Assembly (NCBI RefSeq): GCF_902150065.1
Contig: NC_043990.1
Location: 7,213,276-7,277,275, forward strand
Origin: Myripristis murdjan
Lineage: Eukaryota > Chordata > Actinopteri > Holocentriformes > Holocentridae
Direction of reading: 5' to 3'
DNA: 64,000 bases
The number at the start of each line of letters is the position of its first letter. Position 1 is the stretch's first letter. Below the pieces are notes generated by a model, which worked only from the letters and a program-made list of their open reading frames with translations, was not told where the DNA came from and made no database searches. A program made the position numbers and the translations under genes. This document shows, in pieces, positions 23,785-35,219 of this stretch.

Positions 23785-23815
23785 GAGGGTTAGGGTTAAG
23801 GTGAGGGTTAGGCTG
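23785..23815. repeat. Short telomere-like repeats (copy in the B 3' region)
   Basis: GGGTTAGGGTTAAGGTGAGGGTTAGG-like imperfect TTAGGG units over about 30 bp. The same tract is at 34,583-34,613 and at 62,930-62,955. Confidence 0.7.
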
Positions 23816-23970
23816 AAAAAAAGAAGAGAGGCTAATTATTCCACTTATCACAGTTATAAATGCCACAATATATTTAGCCCTAGAAATTTTTTCCTCCTCC
23901 CTTACTCAGTTACTCTCAACTTTCTGTTTGGCTCTTATTATTTTCCCTTGCCCTTCTCTCTTACACGATA

Positions 23971-24039
23971 ATGGTTGTCCTGCTGCTGCGGTTCTTGGCC
24001 TTACAGTCCTTAGTGCTGGTTGCTTATTTTTGTGAGTAA
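23971..24039 (+). other. Leader-like short plus-strand frame with splice donor (copy 1)
   Basis: A 22-codon frame, MVVLLLRFLALQSLVLVAYF then CE, on the strand opposite the MHC genes. It is hydrophobic like a signal peptide and its end overlaps a full donor consensus, TTTTT/GTGAGTAAAG at 24,032. Copies at 35,531-35,611 and 63,113-63,181 keep the frame and the donor. No downstream exon was found, so it may be chance or part of an old element. Confidence 0.3.
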
Positions 24040-24089
24040 AGATTTTAGCTTTGTTCTACTCTTGTTCCAATCCAAGTAAGACCATGAAT

Positions 24090-24610
24090 TCAAAGTATTG
24101 GGCCCAGTCTAGGGGTGCTGAGACACAGCATGGATAAGGCCCCATCTTCCTCAAGTCCCAAGTCCCAAGTCCTCAAGTCCCAAGTAGCCAGGAGGACAAC
24201 TTCTCAAAGTTGTCCTTTTTGTTTATTTACAAAAATGAGAGTCTAATATACAAAATCAAACACTTGTAGCTTCAGGGTGAATCAAGGCCAATATAACAAA
24301 CAAAACAATTGTACCTGTAAAGCAACAAACTCTAATTCTAACAAAGAAACCAAACAACAAACACATACCTCCCTACTAAACAAACACAGGAGAAAAAAGG
24401 TTTAACCAAAATGGCAGTTCACCCCTACTTCTCTATACATAGACCACTTTCACAACACTGGAGCAAAGAACAAAGAGATGGCTGGCAAGGAGAGCCTGCT
24501 GCTGCCCTGACTGTCTCCATCTTGGGCATTATATAGCTCTTCTCCTGAACGATCAGCCAATCCAGGGACTGGAGAGCCTCAGCCAATCCTGCGTCGCTCA
24601 CAGCACACTT
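24090..24610 (-). promoter_or_regulatory. TATA/CCAAT module in the last intron of gene B (possible solo LTR)
   Basis: On the minus strand two GATTGGCTGA-type inverted CCAAT boxes (24,557-24,561 and 24,583-24,587 on the plus strand) are followed about 25 bp on by CTATATAATGCC (24,529-24,538), and about 300 bp further by an AATAAA within TGTAAATAAAC (near 24,225). This order, promoter then polyadenylation signal, is what a solo LTR shows, but matched TG/CA ends were not found. The module is repeated at 35,690-36,175 and 63,285-63,735. Confidence 0.4.
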
Positions 24611-26044
24611 GCTAAAACAAAGATAGGGCAAAAGGACAGAGCACACACTCTGAACAAACTGAACGCAACAACAGCCGTAACAAAAGTTCAGAATGTAAAT
24701 GCCAAAAAATGCCATGGGGAAATACTTTTGAGTTCCTCTCTTGTTTCTTCTTGTACACTGCGAATCCGATGCCAGCAATGAGGAGCACAGCAATAACAGC
24801 CACCACAGCAACGATGGGGATGGGCAGGTCACTGGGCTTCACTGTTGAGCCAAAATAAACAAGTGAATCAATAAGTCAGTTAAAGAAATCAGAGCCTGTA
24901 TAAAGTCAGTTACAGCAGGAATCTGTGCATCCACCCATTACATCCATTCATCTAGTTATCAAATATTTCCAAATATTTATTAACACAGTCCTGTGTTCAA
25001 TACAGCTGACCTTTATTACTTTGCCTCTGATGCTGAGGAACCTGTTGTGATATTCTGTCTTGTCTGGGTTATGTGTTTGTGTGCAATTCCTGTTTTATTT
25101 TGTAGGATTACCCTTGTGTATGTTGTGTAGTTATTTCCTTTTGGTTTCACGCTAGTTTTTCCCACACACCTGTGCTTTGTTGTAATTAGTCTTGCCCTAT
25201 TTATTCCCTGTGGGTCCTTGTATCCTCTGCCAGATTGTCTTTGTATATTTCTGAGGGCATTAACTTTAGATAAAATGTTTTAAGATGTTTCTTCAGACGT
25301 TTGAAGGTCAAATTATGTGACCAGAATGAGATCTATGCACTGGTTTAACAGTGACTTCACTTGACTTAGTGTTTTCTTAAACTTGCAGTTCAGAACATAA
25401 ACTATTATATAAGTTGATCTCAGTTTTGACGCAACAAAGACAATTTTATGTCACAAGTTTTTATGGCTAGCTTGTGGTTGGATTTTAGACTGATCTCTAT
25501 GCATGAGAAAACAGAGACAGGGAGCTTGATAAATTCATGATTAAAACTTCACATAAAACAAAAAACCCAGAGACAAATCAATAAAAAACTCAACTGAACA
25601 GGACAAACAAAACAAACAAAAAAAACAAAAACAGAAACAGACCAGAAGATCAAAAACAAAACACATTCACTGCAAATCAGGTTGAACAAATAAACCAAAC
25701 GTGTCTTTCCCACCTCCATCACGTTTGATCTCAGTCCTGCCCCAGTTGGTCTTGATCACTTTTGGGTCCAATTTGGTGACGATGTCCTCCTCGACACCAG
25801 AGAGCTGAAACACACAGCTGTACCTCCCCCAGTCTTCAGCTTTGACTGATGAAACGTCCAGGTCAACGCTCTTCTGGAAGTTTCCATCGTGGTTGTGGAG
25901 GATCTCTCCGTGGTCCACGTCCTCATAAAGGTCCTCTCCGTCTCTCGTCCAGAACATCATGATTTTGTTGGGGTAGAAACCTGAAGCGTGGCAGGTCACT
26001 GGAGAGGAGGGAGTCTTCTGGAGGAGAGACACCGAGGGAAGCTC

Positions 26045-26100
<56 letters not shown>
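26045..26100. repeat. GA microsatellite before the alpha3 exon of gene B
   Basis: (GA)n on the plus strand, forming the polypyrimidine tract of the alpha3 acceptor on the minus strand. Genes A and D have shorter tracts mixed with CAGA; gene C has the longest (37,671-37,738). Confidence 0.95.
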
Positions 26101-26103
<3 letters not shown>

Positions 26104-26694
26104 GAAGTTGAAGTAGAGGAAAAGAGGAAAGGAGTTGGAGTTTTGGGGGAAGACAGAGGGGAAGACACAGAGGTAGAGTAATGGAGTCGGGACAAACAGA
26201 GACAGAAACCAGTAGAAACAAGCTGAATAAACAAGCTTGCATTAGTTTTATGTACAGTGGGTCTATAGAGTTTTGTTTATATTCACTGTAATGTTACTGT
26301 ACATTAGCAGTACAAGGGGCATATGAACATAGTTGTGACCATCACACACATCAGGTCATGTGAGTCTACCTGTTCTCAGCAGAGTGCTCCTCCCATAGTC
26401 CACATATTTCTTCAGCCAATCAATGCAAATCTGGGTGAGGTAGTTCTTATACATTTCCAACTCAGCTCTTTTCTCTTCCCAATTCTGTTTGGTGATGACA
26501 GCCTGTGGTTTTGGAGCGATCCATGTCAGTGTCTTCAGGTCCAGCACTATAAAGTCTTCTCCATCATAACCTTGCTGATCAAATCCATTCACGTCTCCAG
26601 TCTCATCATCCCATTCACACCCGTACATTTTCTGAGCAATGTGAACACCTGAGAGAGAGACAGAGACAGAGTCTGCAGTAAACCAGAGTGAGAT

Positions 26695-26696
<2 letters not shown>

Positions 26697-26726
<30 letters not shown>
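26697..26726. repeat. CA microsatellite in intron 2 of gene B
   Basis: About 30 bp of (CA)n upstream of the alpha2 exon, paralogous to 14,790-14,812. Confidence 0.9.
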
Positions 26727-26728
<2 letters not shown>

Positions 26729-27829
26729 CTATCAGTGGTTGATATCACATGTTCACCACAGAGACACACTGACCCACACACATGCCATAATTGAAGATCT
26801 ACACCTGCTGCTGTTATTGGCTGGATGGACGCCGCTCACAGCCAAACATAATGTGGACAGTGTGGACAGCTGAGAGAGAGACAGAGAGGCAGAGACTGCT
26901 GTCCAACACACAGACATCCTAACACAGTCACTATCCGCTCTTTACCACAGAGACACACTGACACACACACACACCAACACACACTTTATCTACACTGTTG
27001 AAGGCAGCAGCTTCATGTGAGCAGCAGAAACCAGCACACCATCCATCAATAATTCCATACAACCAACAGCTTTTACACATGCATATGTTGGCTTTTTCTT
27101 CTGTCTAGTGGAACAAACTAAGAGTAATTATCATCAAATTCATAATTCTGTTATATATTCATTCAGGGATTGACACACAGCAGTCAATACAGAGCTAATA
27201 TTATCTAATCTTTGTTTCTACCATATATTTATTATGGTCTGCACACACTGCATCCAAGACCACCTGACTGTGTTTCATTCAAATCTGTGAGGGACTAAAA
27301 CTTCAGTATCAAGCAGCTGGCAATGTGAGAATAAAGAAGTGTTGATGGAGTGTTGCATGGACTGTTTAAGCAGTCTATTTTAGCAGCATGAAGAGAAACA
27401 TTAACAAACCTCCAGTTTGGTTGAAGCGCTGCTTTGCAGTCTCAATGTTTTTTATGTAGGCCTGCTGGGAGCGCAACAAGCTGCCAGTTTCCCTCTCCCA
27501 GTACTGAGGATCTTCAGCTGTCACGTTGACCATCCAGTCCTGTTTGGGTTGTGCTCTCTGTGTGTTGCTGTCGTAGTAAACAATCTGAGCACCGTCAACT
27601 AAACCAACAGCCACAAACTCTGGGAAGTTTGGGACTTGAGATGATGCTGTGTAGAAATACTTCATGGAATGAAGCACTGTAGGACAAATCAGATTTATGA
27701 TTTTTTTTACGACAAACATTTGTAATCATGAAATATAACACCAATTTGAAGCATGTGTTTTTGTGCATAGATCAACCAATTGTGGACAACTTTCAATTAT
27801 TTTGTAAAAGTGTTGTAGTTCCTCTATTT

Positions 27830-28352
27830 CATAGGTCAGCAATTAGCAGCCCCCGGGCCACATGTGGCCCGCAAGCAAAAACATCTGGCCCATGAGATTG
27901 TTTGAACTAGAGAATGAAAATAAAAAAAAAATAAATTATACTTTTTAAAAATCAGACTGACAGTCTCAAAAAAGCTCTTTATTTGGAAACTTCATTTTTC
28001 AGAAGAGAAACATTTCAATCGATCTAAATTCTTATTTGTTATATCTGGATACGAGGGTGAATAAGCGCATCAGCGAGGTGCAGCGTGGACGCTTAACATA
28101 CAAAAACAAATGACGTCAGCGGACAGCGCCTGGTGCTGATATTCCAATAGTCTCTAAAACACAAGTTGTCACTCAAACAACGGACATAGGCGTCATATTA
28201 TTGACGCCAGTACGTCTGTTCTGTCATTTCACGTGCGCCTATTATTTTCATCCTCCCCTATTAATTCAATAAATTAGCGATTGTTTTGTTTGTGGCCCAC
28301 CATGTAATGGCTTGGAAAAAATATGGCCCGAGGCCAAACTTAATTGCCGACC
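27830..28352. mobile_element. hAT-like MITE in intron 1 of gene B
   Basis: Left end ATAGGTCAGCAATTAGCAG and, on the opposite strand, right end AGGGGTCGGCAATTAAG are inverted repeats followed by GGCCCGC/GGCCCGAG-type motifs, the look of Charlie-like hAT elements. It has no frame. Genes A and D have about 480 bp of ordinary intron at this point instead (A: about 17,515-17,995), so insertion was accompanied by loss of host sequence. Confidence 0.65.
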
Positions 28353-28359
28353 CCTTCTC

Positions 28360-30650
28360 TGTACAGAAACTACAGAGGGAGTTTGGGTGGCCTCACCTGC
28401 TTTGTCAGTCAGCAGGAGGAAGGTGCTTCTCACCACAGCCTCCTCACTGCTCCCTCTCAGCAACAGTTCATCTTTTGGCAGTAGTTTGCCTCTCAGCCAG
28501 GTCTTCAGCAGCAATCAACATCAGCTGCCCTGCCTACACCTTTGAGGGTGTCCCCTCAGTTGGACTGAGCCCTATCAGCTCCACCAGCTATGGGAATATC
28601 AGTGAAAAGGACATCATCTGCATTCCAGCCGGTGGCTTCTGTCAGACACAGCCAGCAGCCACACCATAATATTCATCAACCCTCCCCAGCTCCACAATCA
28701 CTGAGCCAACAGGCAGAACCATGGAAAGCAGCACAAGCTCCTGCTGTTCCTCCCAAACATGTAGCTCAAGAAACACTTCCTGTGCCACCGACCCAAACAG
28801 CTCCACTCCATGGGGGTTCTCAAGCTCCCCTGAGCACTACAAATATCATCTGCTGCAGAAAGGCTGGCTCAATGCTATCTGTATGATCCATACTTGTACA
28901 GACACAGGGGCCAACCTCCTAAAGATGTGGATTTATTGTCGTCCCTGTGGATTTGCAAATCTTCTGTTGTGCATCAGAGAAGGCTAATGGGGCGGTGGCC
29001 TACTTGAAGGCCTAAACAACAGCTATCATGCCTTGTCTGGAGCTTAGTGCAGCTCTGTCAGGGGCACAGCTGTGCCAGACACTGCAGAGGGAACTGACCA
29101 TACCACATAGCCAAACCACTCCACCACTGATGTGGCTGAACTCAACCTCATGTGGTTAGACCTTTGTGGGCACGTGTTGCGGAAACACATGAGCTCACAG
29201 AGAGGGATATGTGAACTCAACTATTTATCTAACCGATGACATCACATGAGACAAACATCTGGCTGAACTTTATCAATCTGGTGGCTGGTGTGACAGCCAG
29301 AGCTGAGAAAGAGCCCTTTCTGTGGAGTAGTCTCAGTCTTCACCGACCCTTCACTACCAGACCCCAGTCAGCTCGGTACTTAGGTAAATCTCACTACAGC
29401 AACCATGCAGGCTCTGCACAGTACAGCTAACAATTCACCTGCCTCAGCTCAGACAGACATAAAACTGGCACTTATCCAGAGTGCAACAGGACCACTTATC
29501 CAAGGACAGTAAACTGTTGCAAGCATATAAGCCTGTGTCCTATTCCAGCATGATTTGTGCATTGTCCCATGAGTATGACCACACCACAGGCCTCATCAGA
29601 GTGGGGGACAGGTTGTGATGTGCTGAAGACTGAAGCCATGATTACCTCCACCCAGTGGTTTTTTATTGGGTGATCTGAGGCAGACAAGCTGTACAGCAAC
29701 ATTAAAGTGCGTGGAATGTCAGTGTTGGTGGGGAGCACCTACCATCCCCAAAAATGGCAGACCTTCCACCCATTTGCCTTTTCCTGCATCGAACCCCCTT
29801 CTATTCAACAGGCATGGGCTGTTTTGGATCCTTCTCTACTCGTGTTGGTCACCAGCAAGAAAAGAAGTGGGGAATCATATTTAAGTGCTTGACTGTGTAC
29901 ACCTGGATTTACTCCAGTTTAGAAAGTGACTCCTTTGTACTTGCTCTGCAGAGCTTCATTGCACGTAGGGGAAGCCCACTGAACTTGTTTCAGACTGTGG
30001 GACTAATTTCAAAAGTGGTGAAAGGGACCTCACCAAGGCACGAAGTGCTTTGGAGCAAGAGCTGCAGGGCCTACTGAGGGATTACAGCATAGCTCTCTGC
30101 TTCAGTCCCTTACAGGCACCTGACTTTGGTGGGGCCATGGAGAGGCAGACCCGCTCTGTGAAGTCAGCTCTCCAGGTACTGCTGAAGAGTCATGTTGTGT
30201 CCGAGGAGGCTCTTCTGACTGTGCTGACAGCGCTTGAGTCAAAACCCGTCGGATATGTATTCTTTAACATGGTGGACCCATTACACCATTACACCATCAC
30301 ACCCAACCCCCTGCTCATGGTCCCACTTTATTAAGGATTATTTGCCTTTACCTCACCTTAGTGACTGTCGGGCAAGTCACAATGGTGGCTGATCCACAGC
30401 TGCCACATACTTTATCACCCACTGGAACCACTGAACATGTCACCACTGCTACAGATGGCAAAGTCAGGTCTGCTGATATGAGGGTGAAGAGCAAAATGTA
30501 CACCCGTCCAGTACCTAAACTGGTTGAACTGCCAGATATACCGTCTGAATCCTAAATAGACTCCCTGTGTGAATCCTTACTATTTGTAGATTTGTTGCAC
30601 AAATTTAGGGAAACCCATATTCAAGATTCACCCACAGATTTAGAATAAGG
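28360..30650 (+). mobile_element. BEL/Pao LTR retrotransposon fossil in intron 1 of gene B
   Basis: The longest of three related copies. A Gag-like start (LQREFGWPHLLCQS) is followed by an RNase H-like part near 28,980-29,110 and then integrase: an N-terminal part near 29,500-29,650, the phrase [15 protein letters not shown] near 29,705, [16 protein letters not shown] near 29,870, and the C-terminal [11 protein letters not shown] with [13 protein letters not shown] near 30,150-30,270. This order is BEL/Pao Pol. It is broken in many places and cannot be active. Exact LTRs were not found. Confidence 0.8.
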
Positions 30651-31257
30651 GGCCTTCTCAGCAGCCAGTCAACATTCGGAGCTGGCAGGTGTGAGTGGGC
30701 AGCCTCATATGCGCATATGCTCACAGACATATCAATCCCATATGGACATCTGTCTATAAATTAAGGTACATTCTCACATCACCTTGTTTCTTATGATCTT
30801 ATTATTTCTACTAGTTAATTATAATATTTGGAGATAAGTATGTGAGAATCTTTTACTTAATGCCATTTCATTTACTCTTTGTCTTATTTTACAGTAATTC
30901 ATCTTGATAGTATATCATGTTTATTACTTGATTGGACTTGCACTGTTCATTTATTTATTTACGTTTTTCTTCCCTTAGAAACTGTACACACTCCTTCGAA
31001 AATCCTTTGACTAATCTCTGAAGTGCTATCATTTCTCTCCGTTTGACCAGGCAGGCTGCTGCTAACAAATATAGATCCTTGCCCAGTGCATTCCGGGGTT
31101 CCCCCACACACACATGACTGGTAAAGTAAAATATTACAGTAAGTTCAATGATGTGACTCAAGAGTGTGACAGTCTACAAATTTATTTTATTTGCTGCATT
31201 TCTGTCCCATGTTTCGTCTTATTTATTTTATTTCTTGCTTTTATTTGCTGATCTTAC

Positions 31258-31306
31258 CTGGAGATGCAACATGACAGAAAAGGAGCAATAAAATTAACCC
31301 CTTCAT
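31258..31306 (-). other. Leader exon of gene B
   Basis: Start codon at 31,306, reading [16 protein letters not shown] with a phase-1 end at a CTCCAG/GTAAG donor, as in genes A and D. Confidence 0.85.
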
Positions 31307-31438
31307 CTTGTTCTGTTTAAGAAATAAAATTCAGAATATTTAATAAATCGTCTGACTGATCAAACTTTCCCTCCGGTCTGTGTTTATGTCTTGCTCAGAG
31401 GAAGCAGTCACAAATGGGCTGTACAAGAACCTGATTCT

Positions 31439-31482
31439 GGCCAATAGAAATTCAGAAAAGGCTGATGTTATTGGTTACTAGG
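31439..31482 (-). promoter_or_regulatory. SXY-like promoter module of gene B
   Basis: Minus strand CCTAGTAACCAAT (X1, one base off the CCTAGCAAC core), AACATCAG (X2-like), then 17 bp, then ATTGGCC (Y) at 31,439-31,445. The start codon is 133 bp downstream. Confidence 0.65.
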
Positions 31483-31489
31483 CTGAGTT

Positions 31490-34239
31490 GAACAATTTAA
31501 GTTGTTCTATAAAAAAATAAACTGTTAGAAAGAGAGACTGCAGCTCTATTTGACTCACAGACAGCTACTAAAACCAGTGGGATGATAGAAGAAGTGACTT
31601 ATAATCCCAAGAATGATCATAAACAAAATCAATGTACTGTGACTGATTAGTTATTAGTTGTTCATTCCAGGTTTGATCCATTTCAAAGGTGAAATATTTG
31701 ACTGCTCCTTTGATTTAGTTGAAACTGGGAGCTGAGATCATTCATCAAAAATCTGCTGATGTCACATTTCTCAGTTTGTGTTGACAGTGTTCATGAATAT
31801 TCAGAGCCTGCCTCATCAGTCCTGCTGTGGACCGGCCTGGCTTTCACTTTGAGCGCCTCACCATCAACACACACTGCGTATCTGTTACAGAATCAGTAAG
31901 GCCTTCAGCTCCGGACCACAGGCTCTGATTTCTAACAATAAAAAAACAATCTTCTTCAGTGAATATAGACTTTTAATAACTCAACTTTAACCACCAATCA
32001 AAGTTTCCTGGTGTCAGATAAATGAAAAGTAACAGTAGAAAATCTTCCATGTTTCCAGTCCATTTGGGCAAGTGCTTGTTAGCAGAACAGTCTCTCCTTT
32101 CTGATATAAAAATGGGCAGAATTGTTTAAGTCTGTTTAACAGGTTTTCCAAAATTGGGGTGTTATTTTGGGCCACGACTCAAACTGCAGCAGCTCCTGTC
32201 ACAGGGAGAAGGAGCACACAGTATTAATCTAATAGGAATGTGATAATAATCTGATTAATCTCTGTAGGGAAATTCTCTTTTCACTTCCTGCATCCACAGG
32301 AAGGTCAGAGGTCAGGCTCAGCTAAGCAACCATGGATGTAACATCACAGAGGAAGCAGCAGTGTCACAGCGCCACCTCTGGACAGATGATGTATTGGTCC
32401 ATCTCTAACAGTCTTCAGTGTGTGACTGATGGCTCAGGGTGTGACATGATGCAGAGCGGTGGTTCTTAACCTTTTTGGGGTCAAGGATCCCCAAACTGAT
32501 ACACATCAAGGCATGGACCCGTATTTGATGAGGTGTAGTCTCAGGGATCCCCATCTGATAAGATTTCGTGATTCCATTACCTGTCCATACTGTAGATTAG
32601 ATTAACAGTGAAGAGTGTGAAACCTATCAACAAAATAGTCACTCTTACATTCTCCCACCTGAGCTGTCTTCTAGTTAATGAAATTATAGTGAAATAATGA
32701 TATTTTCACATTTTTTTAGGGAATCTCCATCAAAGACACTAGATTAACACATCAGATATCATTAAATACTGGGTATGCTGTAAAAGGCTCACTTAATTAA
32801 ATATTATTCAAACAGTGTGCAACAATCACATTGGCAGCATTACTCATAGATGGTGTGATCCAGTCCAATAATGGGCAGCCCTGTTGTTGTGGGTCATCTT
32901 CCTTGATGTCATCACTGTGGGAGTTTGACAAAGAAGTAGGCACATCCCGATTTGATGACCCCTCATACTGTTCATACATTTGCACACCTGTACTATTCTA
33001 TGTAAATATAAACGGTTTAAAATGCATATGTAAACATGTCTCATGTCTTTAACTATTCCACATGACAGTTCTTATCAAATACCTTGAAAGACTAGACCTA
33101 ATCCTTGTAGGACATTTTGGGTGCAGAGGGATTGAATAACTTTTCCACAGTTAATTGGTTTAAAGAGTTTATCAGGTTTTCCCCGTAGCATTGTTATATA
33201 AATAAATAAATAAAAAAATCACAGGTTTGTGGACTAGTTGCAGTTACAGGGTATGAGTGCATGCTGTGATAATGATTATCTTTGTCTCTCACAAAAGATT
33301 CAGAGTCCTTGCAGCACTTGGAAAAAAACAACAACAACAAAAAAAATTACATTTTTAAAAATGAGCTCTCTCAGTGTTGTATACTTCTTAGCCAGATTCA
33401 CTGAGCCACTGTGTGTGTGACATTATCACCATGACTCCTCTCGCTGAGGCCTACCCACCATGAAAAATGAGTGATTCTTTTGCAGAAAAGCACAGAAATG
33501 GTCGCTCATGACAGGAAACAGCGTGAGCAGCATGGGTGGCTAAGAAGGAAAACCAAAGAATAGCGAAAAACCAGGGAGATTAACTCTCTGCAGTTCAGTG
33601 ACAATAAACTAGAAATAATCTTATTCAGCTCATCTATTTCCACAGATTCCCATTAGACTGATCTGTGTTGTATGTCACCAGTGTTATGCCAGATTTTATA
33701 TCTGATACAAACATCCTCTACCTCAGTCAGGTTACTGTCAAAAAATGAAAAGGTAACCAGATACATTTAATATTAATGTATCCACTATAAACTACTATAT
33801 ATGTATTTTATATATGTATTTTACTATAAAATATAAACTTTTCAAAATATACAAAAATAATGTTGTCAGAGAGACAGAAATCTGTGACTAATGTTCTGCA
33901 GAAAACATTTAAGTCACAGTCTGAAAACTCAAATCCTCCACTGAAGGTGTGTAAATCTTCTATGATATTCACATTTTTATTCCACTAATCTGTCTCTGTG
34001 TGGGGATTGCCTCCCTGCGCCAGTCGGCGGGGAGGCAAAAAACCTCACAATCAGCACAAACGGTGTCAATCTCATCTTCATTAGTTTTGGATGAAGATTC
34101 ATTTTACAGCTACAAAGTGAACATGAAGTGACTTCATCAGTGAATTGACATAATTAAAAAAACAAGCTTTTAGTCTCATCAGTATTTCTTTCTTCTACCA
34201 GTATACGACTCACTGTGTGCACGGTGGTCTGTTTAGCCA
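31490..34239. other. S spacer between genes B and C
   Basis: Collinear with 20,580-23,505 and 59,710-62,641. The GC-rich patch near 33,990-34,035 is shorter than in the other copies. It holds the hAT-like end at about 32,454-32,585 and the same unexplained open stretch (32,797-32,985). No gene recognised. Confidence 0.6.
32454..32585. mobile_element. hAT-Charlie-like terminal fragment
   Basis: GAGCGGTGGTTCTTAACC followed by TTTTTGGGGTCAAGG; paralogue of 21,625-21,760. Confidence 0.5.
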
Positions 34240-35166
34240 TCAGGCTTCTGGATTCAGTTTCTGAATTTCAGTTTCGGAGCTGTTCTGAGCTGTAAAGTCA
34301 GAAACACAGTTAGTTTAGTTCAACTACATCAGGCTGTCACTGATTTTTATAAACTACTAGTGGAGAAGGAAGTCCAGAAATAGTTTGACTGCACATCTAT
34401 AAAGCTTTCAAAGCATTTATTAGTTTTGTTAATGTTCAAGTTATCATCTATACATATAGTAGTGTGCAAAGTCAAATCTGCTGAGTATCAAGTAAAAGTG
34501 AGTTCTACTTCCAGAATTTCCCTGGTTGGGATCAATAAATTATATCTATCTATCTATTTATCTATCTATCTATCTTACAAGGTGGAGGGTTAGGGTTAAG
34601 GTTAGGGTTAGGCTGAAAAAAAAAGAAGAGAGGCTAATTATTCCACCTGTCACAGTTATAAATGCCACAATATATTTAGCCCTACAAAGTTTTTCCTCCT
34701 CTCTTACTCAGTTACTGTCAACTTTCTGTTTGGCTCTTATTATTTTAAGATAAGATAAGATAAGATATTCCTTTATTAGTCCCACGGTGGGGAAATTTCA
34801 CGCATCACAGCAGCAAAGTGGATAGCAAGATACGAAGCACAACTTACACAATAAACAGTATATACAGATAACAGTACCACAGAGCAATATAAACACTGTA
34901 AACAAGGAATGTAGAAAAATACTATGTGAACAATTTATACAACAGAAGAAAATAACCCAAAACCTGGGGGACAACACACTCCGCCGGAGGTTCAGGGTTA
35001 GTGAGAACCCATGAGACCAAGTGGCAGAACCTGACTCCCGGACCTGGGTCTCAGGAACTGTCACACTTGATCCAGCCTTATGGGATCACCCTTTCCCTCC
35101 CGTCTTTACGTGTGTGCAGTAGTGCAGTGTGTGTGTGTGTGTGTGTATGTGTGTACGTGGTAGGGG

Positions 35167-35219
<53 letters not shown>

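Larger units (their letters stand above)
13795..24841 (-). repeat. MHC I tandem unit, copy 1 (A core to B transmembrane exon)
   Basis: First of three copies of a unit that runs from the alpha3 exon through exon 1 and promoter of one gene, across an S spacer, to the last exons of the next gene. The other copies are 25,714-36,414 and 53,979-63,975. All three carry the BEL/Pao fossil in intron 1 and the same S spacer. This copy is lengthened by the intron 2 insertion at 15,077-16,717. Confidence 0.8.
640..24850. repeat. Segmental duplication block, left copy
   Basis: This block (L spacer, gene A, S spacer, 3' end of gene B) matches 44,960-63,980 in the same order and orientation with near-identical stretches, for example 1,100-3,190 against 45,380-48,410, 11,600-14,900 against 51,750-55,200, and 20,400-24,800 against 59,530-63,970. 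Differences are mostly insertions: the left copy alone has the Ty3/gypsy element, a LINE tail at 843-958 and the 1.6-kb insertion at 15,077. The right copy alone has the P-like element and an extra 2 kb around 49,760-51,745. Boundaries were judged by eye. Confidence 0.85.
23506..31306 (-). pseudogene. MHC class I gene B, splice donor lost after the transmembrane exon
   Basis: Exons: leader 31,258-31,306; alpha1 27,410-27,676; alpha2 26,370-26,648; alpha3 25,714-26,043; transmembrane about 24,740-24,841; last exon 23,506-23,555 ending KLNPEA and stop. Exons 1-4 are open and phase 1 throughout. Alpha1 has Y7 (HSMKYFYT) and FNQTGG; alpha2 has YGCEW; alpha3 has TCHASGFYP and RYSC. The membrane segment is VAVIAVLLIAGIGFAVYKKK, a different type from genes A and D. 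The donor after it, AAACCAG/GTGAGG in C and E, reads AAACAAGAGAGG here, so no GT remains. If the intron is kept, the tail becomes a novel stretch ending at about 24,612 rather than AQNSSKTEIQKLNPEA. The ectodomain and membrane anchor could still be made, so this may be a functional variant rather than a dead gene. Confidence 0.75.

Noticed and set aside
24160-24190. CAAGTCCCAAGTCC short repeats as a possible CRISPR-like or minisatellite array
   Set aside because: Only three or four degenerate 7-13 bp units; a local slippage repeat in an animal genome.
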